From: Clostridium thermarum
GTDB lineage: Bacteria > Bacillota > Clostridia > Clostridiales > Clostridiaceae
Direction of reading: 5' to 3'
NCBI RefSeq assembly: GCF_006351925.1
Contig: NZ_CP040924.1
Location: 1,386,001-1,450,000 of the forward strand
DNA length: 64,000 bases
The notes below the pieces were generated by a model that saw only the letters and a program-made list of their open reading frames with translations, was not told the DNA's origin and made no database searches. The first letter of the stretch is position 1; each line of letters opens with the position of its first letter. The position numbers and the translations under genes were made by a program. Positions 63,279 through 64,000 of the stretch are shown here, in pieces.

Positions 63279-64000
63279 ATGAATAAACTATCAGAAATAT
63301 TTACAAAGTTAAAAGATAAATGGAAATCTACAAGTATCGGTCAAAAAATACTCTTTGGAACAATAATTTCTGTAGTTTTAGCTCTAATCATAATTTACGT
63401 AAGCTACTCCAGTGCTAATAAATATGGCATTTTGTTTTCAGACCTTACACCAGAGGATGGGAATACTATCTCTGCAAAATTAGATGAGCTGAAAATTGAT
63501 AAGCAGGTTAAAGGAAATACAATTTATGTTCCCAAAGAAAAGGTAGATGAACTGCGCCTGCAACTCGCTGGGGACATATCCGGCGGAAGCAAGGGATATG
63601 AATTACTTGATAACGGTAGTAGTTTTGGCATGACAAATGAAGAGTTTGATTTGAAAAAACTTAGAGCTACCCAGGGAGAGCTGGAGAGAACTATAAAAAG
63701 TTTTCCGCAGATAGAAAATGCAAGGGTTCATATTACACCTGCTGAGGATTCAGTTTTTATAAAAGATGGGAAGCCAGCCAAAGCTGCAGTTTATATACAG
63801 TTAAAAGCCGGTACTAAATTAAGTTCAGAAAATATTAGATCCATCATGGCCCTTGTATCCGGCAGCGTTGAAAATTTACCGAAGGAAAATATAGAAGTCA
63901 TTGACGATAAAATGAACCTTTTATCTAAGGGAGTGCTTGAGGAAGAGGAAGAAGATTTCACTACATCTGTTGATAAACAACAGGCTTTGGAAATGGAGTT
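63279..64000 (+). CDS. fliF: flagellar MS-ring protein FliF (partial, N-terminal)
   Basis: The first 240 codons are present; the gene continues past the window. A membrane segment (FGTIISVVLALIIIYVSY) at about 26-44 is followed by the YscJ/FliF domain: YGILFSDLTPEDGNTISAKL, GKSS-type loop replaced by GSKGYELLD, LRATQGELERTIKSFPQIENARVHI and IRSIMALVSGSVENLP. It forms the MS ring in the inner membrane, the base for the export gate and rotor. The ribosome site AAGGAG lies 10 bases before ATG 63279. Confidence 0.95.
   Translation, partial: MNKLSEIFTKLKDKWKSTSIGQKILFGTIISVVLALIIIYVSYSSANKYGILFSDLTPEDGNTISAKLDELKIDKQVKGNTIYVPKEKVDELRLQLAGDISGGSKGYELLDNGSSFGMTNEEFDLKKLRATQGELERTIKSFPQIENARVHITPAEDSVFIKDGKPAKAAVYIQLKAGTKLSSENIRSIMALVSGSVENLPKENIEVIDDKMNLLSKGVLEEEEEDFTTSVDKQQALEME

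Overview
The window looks like a chromosomal segment of a motile, anaerobic, low-GC Gram-positive bacterium of the class Clostridia (Clostridiaceae-like). Reasons: a pyruvate:ferredoxin oxidoreductase, a cytosolic FliY switch protein with CheC-type phosphatase sites, CheC/CheD chemotaxis, a FlgM-FlgN-FlgK-FlgL-FliW-CsrA operon order as in Bacillus/Clostridium, strong purine-rich Shine-Dalgarno sites and AT-rich intergenic DNA. Almost everything is encoded on the + strand.

Layout. (1) 2-17772, housekeeping: end of topoisomerase IV parE, parC, a DJ-1/PfpI protein, an M16 zinc peptidase, recJ, an orphan PAS histidine kinase, murG, a beta-CASP metallo-beta-lactamase, pyruvate:ferredoxin oxidoreductase, a metal-binding-tailed DUF1292 protein, a HAD hydrolase and a class IV aminotransferase. 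(2) 17961-28432, chemotaxis and switch operon: fapA, cheW, cheD, cheB, cheR, cheA, cheC, cheY, cheW2, fliM, fliY, closed by a strong terminator. (3) 28561-36872, a late flagellar operon behind a clear sigma-28 promoter: flgM, flgN, flgK, flgL, fliW, csrA, flaG, an unknown gene, fliS, fliD, fliT-like. (4) 36891-38004, flagellin with its own sigma-28 promoter, a long leader with a textbook CsrA hairpin, and a terminator. (5) 38083-60662, a 22.5-kb, visibly AT-richer accessory island of thirteen intact genes plus one decayed region. (6) 60732-61717, a second, divergent flagellin. (7) 62096-64000, flgB, flgC, fliE and the start of fliF.

The island is the most interesting part. It sits between two flagellin genes, so it most probably decorates flagellin. 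Its enzymes are wired for CDP-activated, phosphodiester (teichoic-acid-like) chemistry: three cytidylyltransferase domains, two CDP-glycerol-transferase-like enzymes, a LicD protein, a glycerophosphodiesterase-like protein, an RgpF-like protein, four GT2 glycosyltransferases and two TIM-barrel sugar isomerases. Several are unusual fusions: cytidylyltransferase + Gfo/Idh oxidoreductase; winged helix + cytidylyltransferase + SHMT-like PLP enzyme; methyltransferase + Rossmann + cytidylyltransferase; CDP-glycerol-type transferase + beta-propeller. Eight intact proteins of different catalytic families, plus one gene remnant, carry the same small Rossmann-like domain (GxGxxG-like loop, then an acidic/Asn 'D-N' strand, then a 'sP' turn, then a 'qL..mGI' tail) at the N-terminus, middle or C-terminus. 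I infer a modular tag shared by the whole pathway.

Regulation can be partly read directly: two good sigma-28 promoters (flgM, first flagellin) and one weaker (second flagellin), plus the FliW-CsrA-flagellin leader circuit. All functional statements are from sequence reading and family knowledge; no searches were run.
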